From: JAVVHH01 sp963835135
Lineage (GTDB): Bacteria; Pseudomonadota; Alphaproteobacteria; Acetobacterales; Acetobacteraceae
Assembly (NCBI GenBank): GCA_963835135.1
Contig: CAWIEF010000003.1
Location: forward strand, 930,001 to 994,000
Direction of reading: 5' to 3'
DNA: 64,000 bases
The translations under genes and the position numbers were made by a program. Every line of letters starts with the position of its first letter. Within the stretch, counting starts at the first letter, position 1. Below are positions 28,368-36,311 of this stretch, piece after piece. A model generated the notes under the pieces. That model was not told where the DNA came from. It saw nothing but the letters and a program-made list of their open reading frames with translations, and did no database searches.

Positions 28368-29147
28368 ATGCAGACCGGTGCGATCACCAACTACATCGAT
28401 GTGGCGCAACTCGCGCTCTATGCATTCTGGCTGTTCTTTGCCGGGCTGATCTACTACCTCCACCGCGAGAACAAGCGGGAAGGATACCCGCTCGTGGCGC
28501 CCGACCGGGCCGGCGTCAGCCCGGTGGTCGTGCAAGGCTTTCCGCCGGTCCCGGCGCAGAAGGCGTTCCCGATGCCGGACGGAGCGCAGCTGATGGTGCC
28601 GCGGCCAGAGACGCGCGAGCCGCTGAGCCGCTTCCGCCGGGTGAGCAAGGCCGAGGGCTCCCCGATCGAGCCGACCGGCGAGCCACTCACCGCGGGCATC
28701 GGGCCGGGCGCCTGGGCGAACCGTCACAACGAGCCGGACCTGGCGTTCGACGACGGCAAGCCGAAGATCGTTCCGCTGCGGGCCGCGCCGGCGTTCTTCC
28801 TGGCCATGGAAGACCCGGTGATCATCGGCTACAGCGTCGTCGGCGCCGATGACGTCGTCGCCGGGACGGTCGCGGAAGCTTGGATCGACCGGTCCGAGGT
28901 CGTGGTCCGCTATCTCGAGGTAGAACTGACGTCGGGCGGCCGCGTGCTGCTGCCGATGACGTTCCTCCGCATCGACAACAAGGGCAAGCGGATCATCTGC
29001 CGTTATATCAAGGCCGCCCAATTCGCCCTGGCGCCGGTTCCGGCCACGCCCGACCAGGTTACCTTGCGCGAGGAGGACCAGATCCAGGCGTTCTACGCCG
29101 CGGGCAGCCTGTATGCCTGGCCCGGCCGTGAAGGGCCGCTGCTATGA
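28368..29147 (+). CDS. puhA: Photosynthetic reaction centre H subunit
   Basis: The H subunit caps the L-M core on the cytoplasmic side and shapes the proton path to QB. A single N-terminal membrane helix (YIDVAQLALYAFWLFFAGLIYY, about residues 8-29) is followed by REDKREGYP-like HRENKREGYPL. A soluble beta-domain ends in VTLREEDQIQAFYAAGSLYA. It is preceded by a good AGGGAGA. 259 residues is normal length. Confidence 0.97.
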   Translation: MQTGAITNYIDVAQLALYAFWLFFAGLIYYLHRENKREGYPLVAPDRAGVSPVVVQGFPPVPAQKAFPMPDGAQLMVPRPETREPLSRFRRVSKAEGSPIEPTGEPLTAGIGPGAWANRHNEPDLAFDDGKPKIVPLRAAPAFFLAMEDPVIIGYSVVGADDVVAGTVAEAWIDRSEVVVRYLEVELTSGGRVLLPMTFLRIDNKGKRIICRYIKAAQFALAPVPATPDQVTLREEDQIQAFYAAGSLYAWPGREGPLL

Positions 29148-29743
29148 CCCCGCGCAGCTTCCCGGGGCCGCTGCCGGCCGGCGAGACGCTGCTGTGGCAA
29201 GGAGCGCCCAACTGGCGCGTCCTGGCCCGCACGGCGCTGCACACGCGAGCCCTCGCCATCTACTTCGGTGCGCTGGCCTGCATCGCCGCCCTGACCGGTG
29301 GCGGCCTGCTCGGCGGCGTCAAGGTCGCCGGCCTCGGCCTGGTGCCGCTCGCCTTGGCATACGGCTACGCCTACGCCGTGTCGCGCGGGACGGTCTACAG
29401 CATCACCACCCACCGAGTCGTGCTGCATGTCGGTCTGGCGCTGCCGGTCACGCTCAACCTGCCGCTCGAGCGCGTCGCTTCCGCAGATCTGCGGTCGGCC
29501 AGCGATGGCAGCGGCGACCTGTCGCTGACGTTGGCCGGAAGCGACCGTTTCGCATACGTCGTGCTTTGGCCGCATGCGCGGCCGTGGCGGTTCTCTCCGG
29601 CGCAGCCGACGATGCGAGGGCTGGCCAATGCGGCTGAACCGGCGCAGATTTTGGCTGACATCCTGGGTTCCGCTGCACCCCGGGCGGTGCCAAGCTGGAC
29701 TGAAACAGCATACGACCCGATGCAAACGCCGCTCGCGGCCTAA
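29144..29743 (+). CDS. puhB: Photosynthetic complex assembly protein PuhB
   Basis: A 199-residue membrane protein with a PH-like bPH2 domain. It has ETLLWQGAPNWRVLARTALH at the start, two to three hydrophobic helices, and AYAVSRGTVYSITTHRVVLH with DLSLTLAGSDRFAYVVLWPH later. PuhB is an RC assembly factor in Rhodobacter capsulatus. The ATG overlaps puhA (ATGA). The order puhA-puhB-puhC supports the call. Confidence 0.92.
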   Translation: MTPRSFPGPLPAGETLLWQGAPNWRVLARTALHTRALAIYFGALACIAALTGGGLLGGVKVAGLGLVPLALAYGYAYAVSRGTVYSITTHRVVLHVGLALPVTLNLPLERVASADLRSASDGSGDLSLTLAGSDRFAYVVLWPHARPWRFSPAQPTMRGLANAAEPAQILADILGSAAPRAVPSWTETAYDPMQTPLAA

Positions 29744-29768
29744 GTAAGCAATAAGAGGAGCGCCGATC

Positions 29769-30200
29769 ATGGCCAAGTCACCCGTGTTCCCCCGTCTGCC
29801 GCTGTTTGCGGTATTCGCGGCCCTGACCGTGACGGTTGTCGGCGCATTCGTGGGCCGCGTGACGCATGCGAGCGTCACGCTTCCAGGCACGACGGTGGTG
29901 GCCGAGCGGAATCTGCGCTTCCTCGACCGCGATGACGGCGCGGTCGTCGTTCAATCGGCCAAGGACGGGCACGAGGTGGCCGTCTATCAGGGCGAACAAG
30001 GTTTCCTGCGCGGCACGCTCCGTGGTTTCGCGCGGACCCGGCACCTGACCGGTCTCGGCCCGGAGCAGCCCTTCCAGTTGTCCCGCTGGTCGGACGGCCG
30101 GCTCACGATTGACGACACCGCGACTGGCCAGCATGTCGAGCTGATGGCGTTCGGACCCACCAACGTGGCCGTGTTCGCACCGTTGCTGGATCGGAACTGA
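29769..30200 (+). CDS. puhC: Photosynthetic complex assembly protein PuhC
   Basis: A 143-residue protein with one N-terminal membrane anchor (PLFAVFAALTVTVVGAFVGR) and a periplasmic domain containing LRFLDRDDGAVVV and FLRGTLRGFARTRHLTGLGP. The latter resembles the PuhC motif FvRgtlRgl-R-R. It has a ribosome site AGAGGAG and its stop overlaps the next ATG. PuhC aids RC-LH1 assembly; the detailed mechanism is not known. Confidence 0.9.
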   Translation: MAKSPVFPRLPLFAVFAALTVTVVGAFVGRVTHASVTLPGTTVVAERNLRFLDRDDGAVVVQSAKDGHEVAVYQGEQGFLRGTLRGFARTRHLTGLGPEQPFQLSRWSDGRLTIDDTATGQHVELMAFGPTNVAVFAPLLDRN

Positions 30201-30493
30201 TGGGCCTGCTCTCCGAAGGCACCCTCGCCATCAAGGCGGACGTGGACATCGAAAAGACATTCGACAGTTTTCACGCCTACGCGGTGCCCGACGGCGTCGA
30301 CATCCGGCCGGGCGACGTCGTCTACCTGCACGGCGTGCCAACCGATATCGGCTTCGGCGAGCGCCTGGTGATGCAGTGCGACGCAACGGTGCACCGTGCC
30401 GGGCCGGTGTTGCGGGCCTGGACGGCGTTCACCTCGATGTTCGAGCTCACGCAACTGTATGAAGTCGGCTTCGAGCCGAAAGAGGCGTCATGA
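30200..30493 (+). CDS. Conserved small protein between puhC and acsF, unknown function
   Basis: A 97-residue soluble protein. TGA of puhC and ATG of this gene share a base, and its own stop overlaps acsF (ATGA), so it is certainly co-translated. It has DGVDIRPGDVVYLHGVPTDI and RLVMQCDATVHRAGP, with no Cys pairs, no membrane helix and no known catalytic motif that I recognise. The place in the operon is constant in several purple bacteria. A role in RC assembly or in assisting the cyclase is a guess from position only. Confidence 0.75.
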   Translation: MGLLSEGTLAIKADVDIEKTFDSFHAYAVPDGVDIRPGDVVYLHGVPTDIGFGERLVMQCDATVHRAGPVLRAWTAFTSMFELTQLYEVGFEPKEAS

Positions 30494-31560
30494 ATTACGC
30501 GGTCACCCCGTCGGCCAAGATGCTTAACGCCACCACCGAGATGGCGAAAGAGGACACCATCCTCGCCCCTCGGTTCTACACGACCGATTTCGAGGCGATG
30601 TCCAAGATCGACGTGTCCGGTGTGCGCCGCGAGTGGGACGGGCTGATCGCCGAGCTGCGGGCCGACCCCAACAAGGGCCATTTCGTCCGCAATGAAAAGT
30701 TCGACGTCGACCTCTCCGGCATGGAGCCGGAACTGCGGAAGGAACTGCTCGAATTCCTCGTGAGTTCCGTCACGGCGGAGTTCTCCGGCTGCGTGCTCTA
30801 TGCCGAAATCAAGAAGCGGATCGCGCCCGGCGATGTCCAAGAGCTGTTCACCTTCATGACCCGCGACGAGGCCCGCCATGCCGGCTTCATCAACGACAGC
30901 CTCAAGGACATGGGCGTCGGGGTCGATCTCGGCTTCTTAACCAAGGCCAAGAAATACACCTATTTCCGGCCCAAGTTCATCTTCTACGCCACCTATCTGT
31001 CCGAGAAGATCGGCTACGCCCGCTACATCACCATCTACCGGCATTTGCAGGCGCATCCGGAGCGGATGATCCATCCGATCTTCGGGTGGTTCGAACAATG
31101 GTGCAACGACGAGTTCCGCCACGGCGAGGCGTTCGCGCTGCTGATGCGGGCGGAGCCGAAGGTGCTGAGCGGGTTCAACAAGCTCTGGGTGCGGTTCTTC
31201 CTGCTCGCCGTGTTCGCGACGATGTATGTGCGCGACCATGCCCGCCCGGTGTTCCACGCCGCGCTCGGTATCGACCCCACGGAATACGACTTCAAAGTGT
31301 TCCGCATCACCTCCGAAATCGCCGCCCAGGTGTTCCCGGTTGGCCTCGACCTCGATCACCCGGCGTTCGCGGCTGGGCTCGAGCGGTTGCGGCGGATCAC
31401 GGTGGGGCAGCGGGCGGCGCGGACGCAGGGTGGGATCGTCGGCAAGGTCAAGAATGCCGGGCTGACGCTGGCCGCGGCCGCGACATTCGCGCGCATGTTC
31501 CTGATCCCGGTCAAGCACAACGAGTTGCGCCCCGAGGTCCGCATGGTCCCGGCCTGGTAG
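30490..31560 (+). CDS. acsF: Oxygen-dependent Mg-protoporphyrin IX monomethyl ester cyclase AcsF
   Basis: AcsF is the diiron enzyme that forms ring E of chlorophyll using O2. Diiron ligands are in EFSGCVLYAEIKKR and DEARHAGFIND (about residues 96-145) and CNDEFRHGEAFALLMRAE (about residues 208-225). 356 residues is normal. It is overlapped by orf97 upstream and is immediately followed by puhE (TAG|ATG). The anaerobic counterpart bchE is not in this window, so BChl synthesis as encoded here depends on oxygen unless bchE lies elsewhere. Confidence 0.96.
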   Translation: MNYAVTPSAKMLNATTEMAKEDTILAPRFYTTDFEAMSKIDVSGVRREWDGLIAELRADPNKGHFVRNEKFDVDLSGMEPELRKELLEFLVSSVTAEFSGCVLYAEIKKRIAPGDVQELFTFMTRDEARHAGFINDSLKDMGVGVDLGFLTKAKKYTYFRPKFIFYATYLSEKIGYARYITIYRHLQAHPERMIHPIFGWFEQWCNDEFRHGEAFALLMRAEPKVLSGFNKLWVRFFLLAVFATMYVRDHARPVFHAALGIDPTEYDFKVFRITSEIAAQVFPVGLDLDHPAFAAGLERLRRITVGQRAARTQGGIVGKVKNAGLTLAAAATFARMFLIPVKHNELRPEVRMVPAW

Positions 31561-32400
31561 ATGGCCGTCGACCTCGCCGCGGCCGGGTATGCCCTGTTCG
31601 TCTGGTGGTTCAGCACGGCCGTCATCATTCTGCTCGACAACCTGCCGCGGCGCACGTTCGGCTGGAGCATGGCGGCGGGATCGGTTCTGTTCGCCATCTC
31701 TCTGTGGCGTCTCGGCGCGAGCGCGCACGACACGTCCGTCGCCGGGGTCTATGGCGCCTTCACCTATGCCGTGCTGGCCTGGGGCTGGCAGGAAATGAGC
31801 TTCTTCATGGGGTTCGTCACCGGTCCGCGGCGCACCGGCGCGCGGATGGGCGCGACGCTCGGACAGCGCTTCGCCGACGGTGTGGCGGCCTGCCTCTACC
31901 ATGAGCTTGCGATCATCGTGACGGCGGCCGTCATCGTGGCGGCGACCTGGGGCGAACCCAACCAGACCGGCACCTGGACCTTCATTGTGCTCTGGGTGAT
32001 GCGGCAGAGCGCGAAGCTCAACGTGTTCCTCGGCGTGCGCAACCTGGGCGAGCGTTTCGTGCCGACCCATCTGCATTATCTGCTGACCTACATGGCCAAG
32101 CGGCCAATGAACGCGCTGATGCCGGTCTCGGTCACGGCCGGCACCGCGGTCACGGTCGCGCTGGCGTTCCAAGCCGGGCGTGCCGGGATCAGCCCGGCCG
32201 AAGCCGCGACCTACACGGTCCTTGTCACGATGCTGGCGCTGGCTGTGCTCGAGCACTGGATGCTCGTGCTGCCGCTGCCCTTCGAACGGCTGTGGAGTTG
32301 GGTGCTGACGTTTCGTCATTTCGGACGGCAGCCGGCGCGCCGGCTGCCGGTGGCAGTACCGGTGCGGCAGTGGGATTACCTGAGCGGGAGTAGCAAATGA
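31561..32400 (+). CDS. puhE: Photosynthetic complex assembly protein PuhE (DUF3623)
   Basis: A 279-residue membrane protein with about seven to eight helices. It begins YALFVWWFSTAVIILLDNLP and has GWQEMSFFMGFVTGPRR, YHELAIIVTAAVIVAATWGE and ARLN-type MRQSAKLNVFLGVRNLGERF, typical of PuhE. It starts directly after the acsF stop and overlaps hemA. In Rhodobacter, PuhE loss alters BChl and RC levels; how it does so is unknown. Confidence 0.92.
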   Translation: MAVDLAAAGYALFVWWFSTAVIILLDNLPRRTFGWSMAAGSVLFAISLWRLGASAHDTSVAGVYGAFTYAVLAWGWQEMSFFMGFVTGPRRTGARMGATLGQRFADGVAACLYHELAIIVTAAVIVAATWGEPNQTGTWTFIVLWVMRQSAKLNVFLGVRNLGERFVPTHLHYLLTYMAKRPMNALMPVSVTAGTAVTVALAFQAGRAGISPAEAATYTVLVTMLALAVLEHWMLVLPLPFERLWSWVLTFRHFGRQPARRLPVAVPVRQWDYLSGSSK

Positions 32401-33608
32401 ATTACGAAACCTTCTTCCGTCGGGAACTGGACGGGCTGCGCCGCGAGGGCAATTACCGCGTGTTCGCCGACCTGCAGCGCAAGGCCGGGCAGTTCCCGCG
32501 CGCCACCCACACGCGCGACCGCGAGCGCTCCGAGGTGACGGTGTGGTGCTCGAACGATTATCTCGGCATGGGCCAGCACCCGACCGTGCTCGGCGCGATG
32601 CACGAGGCGCTCGAGCGCTGCGGCGCCGGCGCGGGCGGCACCCGCAACATCGCCGGCACCAACCACTACCACGTGCTGCTCGAGGAAGAGTTGGCCGACC
32701 TGCATGGCAAGGAAGCCGCCCTGCTGTTCAACTCCGGCTACATGGCCAACTGGGCGGCACTCTCCACGCTCGCGTCCAGACTGCCGGACTGCACCATCCT
32801 GTCGGACGCGTGGAACCACGCCTCCATGATCGAAGGCATGCGCCACTCCCGCGCCAAAATCATCCAGTTCGCCCACAACGACGCGGCCGACCTCGAGCGC
32901 AAGATCGCCACGCTCGACCCGGCCGCCCCCAAGATCGTCGCCTTCGAGAGCGTCTATTCCATGGACGGCGACATCGCGCCGATTGCCGAGATCTGCGACG
33001 TCGCCGAGCGGCACGGCGCGATGACCTATCTCGACGAGGTCCACGCCGTCGGCCTGTACGGCAAGCGCGGCGGCGGCGTGTCCGAGCGCGAGGGCCTGGC
33101 GCACCGCATCACGCTGATCAACGGAACGCTCGCCAAGGGCTATGGCGTGGTTGGCGGCTACGTCGCCGGGTCGGCCGCGCTGTGCGACTTCATCCGCAGC
33201 TACGCCTCCGGCTTCATCTTCACCACCGCCGTGCCGCCCGCGGTTGCCGCCGGCGCCCGCGCGGCGATCCGCCACTTGAAGGAAAGCTCGGTCGAGCGCG
33301 AAGGGCAGCAGCGCAACGTGGCCCTGCTGCGGGCCGGGCTGGACGCGGCCGGCGTGCCGCATCACGACAACCCGAGCCATATCGTGCCCGTGATGGTCGG
33401 CGACCCGGTCTTGTGCAAACAGGCCAGCGACGTCCTCCTCGATCGCTACGGCATCTACGTGCAGCCGATCAATTACCCGACGGTGCCGAAAGGGACCGAG
33501 CGACTGCGCTTCACGCCGACCCCGATGCATACCGCGGCCGATATCGCGGCGCTGGTCGACGCCCTCTCGGCCGTATGGTCCCAATTGAGCCTCCGCCGAG
33601 CGGCTTGA
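32397..33608 (+). CDS. hemA: 5-aminolevulinate synthase
   Basis: A PLP enzyme that condenses glycine and succinyl-CoA to 5-aminolevulinate, the first step for all tetrapyrroles. It has VWCSNDYLGMGQHPTVL, GAGAGGTRNIAGTNHYHVLL, YLDEVHAVGLYG with the PLP-binding Asp, and NGTLAKGYGVVGGYVAG with the Schiff-base Lys near residue 245. 403 residues is normal. The ATG overlaps puhE (ATGA), so this copy is tied to the photosynthetic transcript. A housekeeping copy may exist elsewhere. Confidence 0.96.
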   Translation: MNYETFFRRELDGLRREGNYRVFADLQRKAGQFPRATHTRDRERSEVTVWCSNDYLGMGQHPTVLGAMHEALERCGAGAGGTRNIAGTNHYHVLLEEELADLHGKEAALLFNSGYMANWAALSTLASRLPDCTILSDAWNHASMIEGMRHSRAKIIQFAHNDAADLERKIATLDPAAPKIVAFESVYSMDGDIAPIAEICDVAERHGAMTYLDEVHAVGLYGKRGGGVSEREGLAHRITLINGTLAKGYGVVGGYVAGSAALCDFIRSYASGFIFTTAVPPAVAAGARAAIRHLKESSVEREGQQRNVALLRAGLDAAGVPHHDNPSHIVPVMVGDPVLCKQASDVLLDRYGIYVQPINYPTVPKGTERLRFTPTPMHTAADIAALVDALSAVWSQLSLRRAA

Positions 33609-33671
33609 CGCGCTCAGATGCATCTTATCTCTTTGAAGCACGTTCATGTGCCGAATGAGGGAGGGTAGTTG

Positions 33672-33935
33672 ATGACGAACCAGGACAGGCGCGCAGCACT
33701 ACGGGCGTTCGCGGGATTGGGAGTAGGTGCTGCGGCGCTCGTCGTCGCGTCCAGGGGATCGGTGGCGCAAGATCAGAAGATCTCCAAAGAGACCGTCCAG
33801 TACCAAGACATGCCGAAAGACGGCGCCGAGTGCGACAAATGCGTCAACTGGGTCGCGCCGAACGGCTGCACCATCGTGGCGGGCAACATCAATCCCAAGG
33901 GCTGGTGCGTCGCCTACGCGCCTAAGGAAGGCTGA
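33672..33935 (+). CDS. High-potential iron-sulfur protein (HiPIP)
   Basis: A periplasmic one-4Fe-4S electron carrier that can reduce the tetraheme RC cytochrome. A twin-arginine signal (DRRAALRAFAGLGVGAAALV, cleaved near SVAQD) is followed by a mature part of about 55 residues. Four Cys are arranged C-x2-C...C...C in ECDKCVNWVAPNGCTIVAGN and GWCVAYAP, the HiPIP pattern. ATG 33672 has GAGGGAGGG upstream; a TTG lies three bases before. It follows hemA by 63 nt, so it could be read through or use its own promoter. Confidence 0.93.
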   Translation: MTNQDRRAALRAFAGLGVGAAALVVASRGSVAQDQKISKETVQYQDMPKDGAECDKCVNWVAPNGCTIVAGNINPKGWCVAYAPKEG

Positions 33936-34007
33936 CCTGCCGCAACTGTGAGCTCGACTGACGGTTAGACGTCTCAGGCCGGTGTTGTACCGGCGGGGAG
34001 AGACCGT

Positions 34008-34289
34008 ATGGACGAGAACAGGATCGAAGGCGCCGCCACCAACATGGGCGGCAAGGTCAAGGATGCCGTCGGCAGCGTGCTGGGCGACACCGGCATGCAG
34101 GCCGGCGGCAAGGCCGACCAGATCGGCGGGCGCGTCCAAAACGTGTATGGTTCGGCCAAGGATGCGGTGGGCGACGGCGCGTCCACGCTCGCGGATCAAA
34201 TCGAAGATTTCGTCCAGGATAATCCGATCGTTGCGCTGTTGAGTGCAGCGACGGTCGGATTTCTATTTGCGCGGCTGATCAACCGCTGA
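34008..34289 (+). CDS. CsbD-like stress protein with C-terminal hydrophobic helix
   Basis: A 93-residue protein. The N-terminal half repeats the CsbD pattern (EGAATNMGGKVKDAVGSVLG, then GGKADQIGGRVQNVYGSAKD). The end is DNPIVALLSAATVGFLFARL, a glycine-poor hydrophobic anchor as in ElaB/YqjD-like proteins. GGGGAGAG precedes the ATG. Such proteins are general-stress, membrane-associated and of unknown biochemical role. It is probably not part of the photosynthetic operon. Confidence 0.8.
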   Translation: MDENRIEGAATNMGGKVKDAVGSVLGDTGMQAGGKADQIGGRVQNVYGSAKDAVGDGASTLADQIEDFVQDNPIVALLSAATVGFLFARLINR

Positions 34290-34377
34290 TCGGCGGCGCC
34301 TGACGTCACGGCTGGTCAATACTAACGTTTGACGGGGCGGCGATGCTGCCCCGTCATTTCTCGCCGTGGAGACGACG

Positions 34378-36279
34378 ATGCAACCAGCCAAGATCGCACC
34401 GGCGGACGCGCCCAAGACCACCGACATCATGGCGCTACAGGTTGGTGTGGTGGTGGTTGCCGGGCTGTATCTCGGCCGGGAGGTGCTGATCCCGATCACC
34501 CTGGCGATCATGTTGTCCTTCGTACTCGCCCCTCTCGTCGACCTGCTGCGCCGCATTCTGCCGCGGGTCATGGCGGTCGTGCTTGCCGTCGTGCTGGCGC
34601 TCGGGGTCGTGCTCGGATTGGGCAGCTTGATCGGCATGCAAGCGGCTAGCTTGGCGCCGGACGTCCCACAATACGCCCAGGTAGTGGAGCAGAAATTCGG
34701 CGCGGTGCGCGACTATGCCACCAGCCATCTCTCGTCGGTTATGAACCAATTCCAGGAGCCTCCGGGCACGCCCGGAGCAGCGCCCGCGGCTAAACCCACC
34801 GGACCCGACAAGCCGCCACCCGCCGTGCAGGTGGTTCAGCCGAGCCCGACCCCGCTGCAGATGGTGCAGCGCATCGCCGATCCGCTGATCACCCCGCTGT
34901 CGACCGCCGCGATCGTCTTCGTATTCGCCATCTTCATCCTGCTGCAACGCGAGGATCTGCGCGACCGGATGATCCGGCTGTTCGGATCGGGCGACCTGCA
35001 CCGCACGACGCTGGCAATGGATGATGCGGGGCGTCGGCTGTCGAAGTATTTCCTGGCGCAAGCCGGCGTCAATCTCCTGTTCGGCTGCGTGATCGGGCTC
35101 GGCCTTTGGCTGATCGGGTTGCCCTCGCCCCTGCTGTGGGGCGTGCTCAGCGCGATGTTGCGGTTCGTGCCGTATGTCGGTCCGGTGCTGGCAGCCGCGT
35201 TGCCGGTCGTCCTGGCCGCTGGCGTGTCGGACGGTTGGTCGCTGGTCGCCTGGACGGCCGGCCTGTTCGTCGTCGTCGAAGGGATCACCGGGCAGATCGT
35301 CGAGCCGTTGCTGTATGGGCATTCGACCGGGCTGTCACCATTCGCCATCGTCGTTGCGGCGACCTTCTGGACGTGGCTGTGGGGCCCGATCGGATTGCTG
35401 CTGTCCACGCCGTTGACGTTGTGCCTCGTCGTCATCGGCCGGCATGTGAAGCGGCTTGAGTTCCTCGCCGTCCTGCTTGGCGACCGGCCCGCGCTGACCC
35501 CGGTCGAGAGCTTCTACCAGCGCATGCTCGCCGGCGACCCGGACGAGGCGCAGGAGCAGGCCGAGACGCTGCTGAAGGATCGCTCGCTGTCGTCCTACTA
35601 CGACGATGTCGCCCTGAAAGGCCTTCAGCTCGCCGCGGCCGACCTGCAGCGGGGCGTGCTGAGCGAAGCGCAGATCGCGCGGGTGAAGGAGACCATCACC
35701 CAGCTTTCGGACGACCTGGATCGCCACGAGGACGTCGACAAAACGCCCAAGCCGGTCGATGCCGATGGCGTGCTGCCGCCGGCCCCGGGCGAGCAACCGG
35801 CCAAGCCCGCCCCTGTTCCCGGTCAGGCCCCGCCGAGCTCGGAGTTGCCGCCGCCCTGGCAGCTGCCGACCGCGATCATGTGCCTCGCAGGGCGCGGACC
35901 GCTCGACGAGGCCGCATCCACGCTGCTCGCCCAGCTCCTGCGCAAGCACGGGCTCGGCGCACAGGTCGTCCGCTACGAGGACGCCTCACGCGGGCGGGTC
36001 GATCTGCTGGATGTGAAAGACGTGGCGATGGTCTGCGTCAGCTATCTCGAGATCAGCGGCAGTCCGTCGCACCTGCGCTATCTGCTCGATCGCCTGCGCC
36101 GCCGCATCCCAGGCAAACCGCTTCTGGTCGGACTTTGGCCGGCCGAGGATGCGGTGCTGTCAGACGAGGCCATGCGGCGGGCGATCGGCGCGGACTACTA
36201 CACGACGTCGTTGCACGATGCCCTGCAAGCCTGTCTGAGCGAGGCCTCCAAGAAGGCCGAGGAGAAACAAGCGGCCTGA
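34378..36279 (+). CDS. AI-2E family transporter with C-terminal Rossmann-like extension
   Basis: A 633-residue protein. The first ~370 residues are an AI-2E/PerM membrane domain (VLIPITLAIMLSFVLAPLVD, RFVPYVGPVLAAALPVVLAA, LWGPIGLLLSTPLTLCLVVI), interrupted by a Pro/Ala-rich periplasmic loop. Next comes a helical cytoplasmic part (LTPVESFYQRMLAGDPDEAQ) and a Pro-rich linker. The final ~130-residue alpha/beta domain begins IMCLAGRGPLDEAASTLLAQ and is reminiscent of B12-binding/response-regulator-like folds. ATG 34378 has GGAGA 6 nt upstream. Function unknown; the extra domain suggests regulation. Confidence 0.8.
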   Translation: MQPAKIAPADAPKTTDIMALQVGVVVVAGLYLGREVLIPITLAIMLSFVLAPLVDLLRRILPRVMAVVLAVVLALGVVLGLGSLIGMQAASLAPDVPQYAQVVEQKFGAVRDYATSHLSSVMNQFQEPPGTPGAAPAAKPTGPDKPPPAVQVVQPSPTPLQMVQRIADPLITPLSTAAIVFVFAIFILLQREDLRDRMIRLFGSGDLHRTTLAMDDAGRRLSKYFLAQAGVNLLFGCVIGLGLWLIGLPSPLLWGVLSAMLRFVPYVGPVLAAALPVVLAAGVSDGWSLVAWTAGLFVVVEGITGQIVEPLLYGHSTGLSPFAIVVAATFWTWLWGPIGLLLSTPLTLCLVVIGRHVKRLEFLAVLLGDRPALTPVESFYQRMLAGDPDEAQEQAETLLKDRSLSSYYDDVALKGLQLAAADLQRGVLSEAQIARVKETITQLSDDLDRHEDVDKTPKPVDADGVLPPAPGEQPAKPAPVPGQAPPSSELPPPWQLPTAIMCLAGRGPLDEAASTLLAQLLRKHGLGAQVVRYEDASRGRVDLLDVKDVAMVCVSYLEISGSPSHLRYLLDRLRRRIPGKPLLVGLWPAEDAVLSDEAMRRAIGADYYTTSLHDALQACLSEASKKAEEKQAA

Positions 36280-36311
36280 GGCAATTTGCCGCAGGCCGCA
36301 CCCCGATCCGG

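Noticed and set aside
26919..29021. A 700-residue antisense ORF opposite lhaA and puhA
   Set aside because: Composition is Arg/Gln/His-rich repeat-like, and it is fully covered by lhaA and puhA with clear family motifs.
30937..32319. A 460-residue antisense ORF opposite acsF and puhE
   Set aside because: Shadow of codon bias; no ribosome site, and the opposite strand carries diiron motifs of AcsF.
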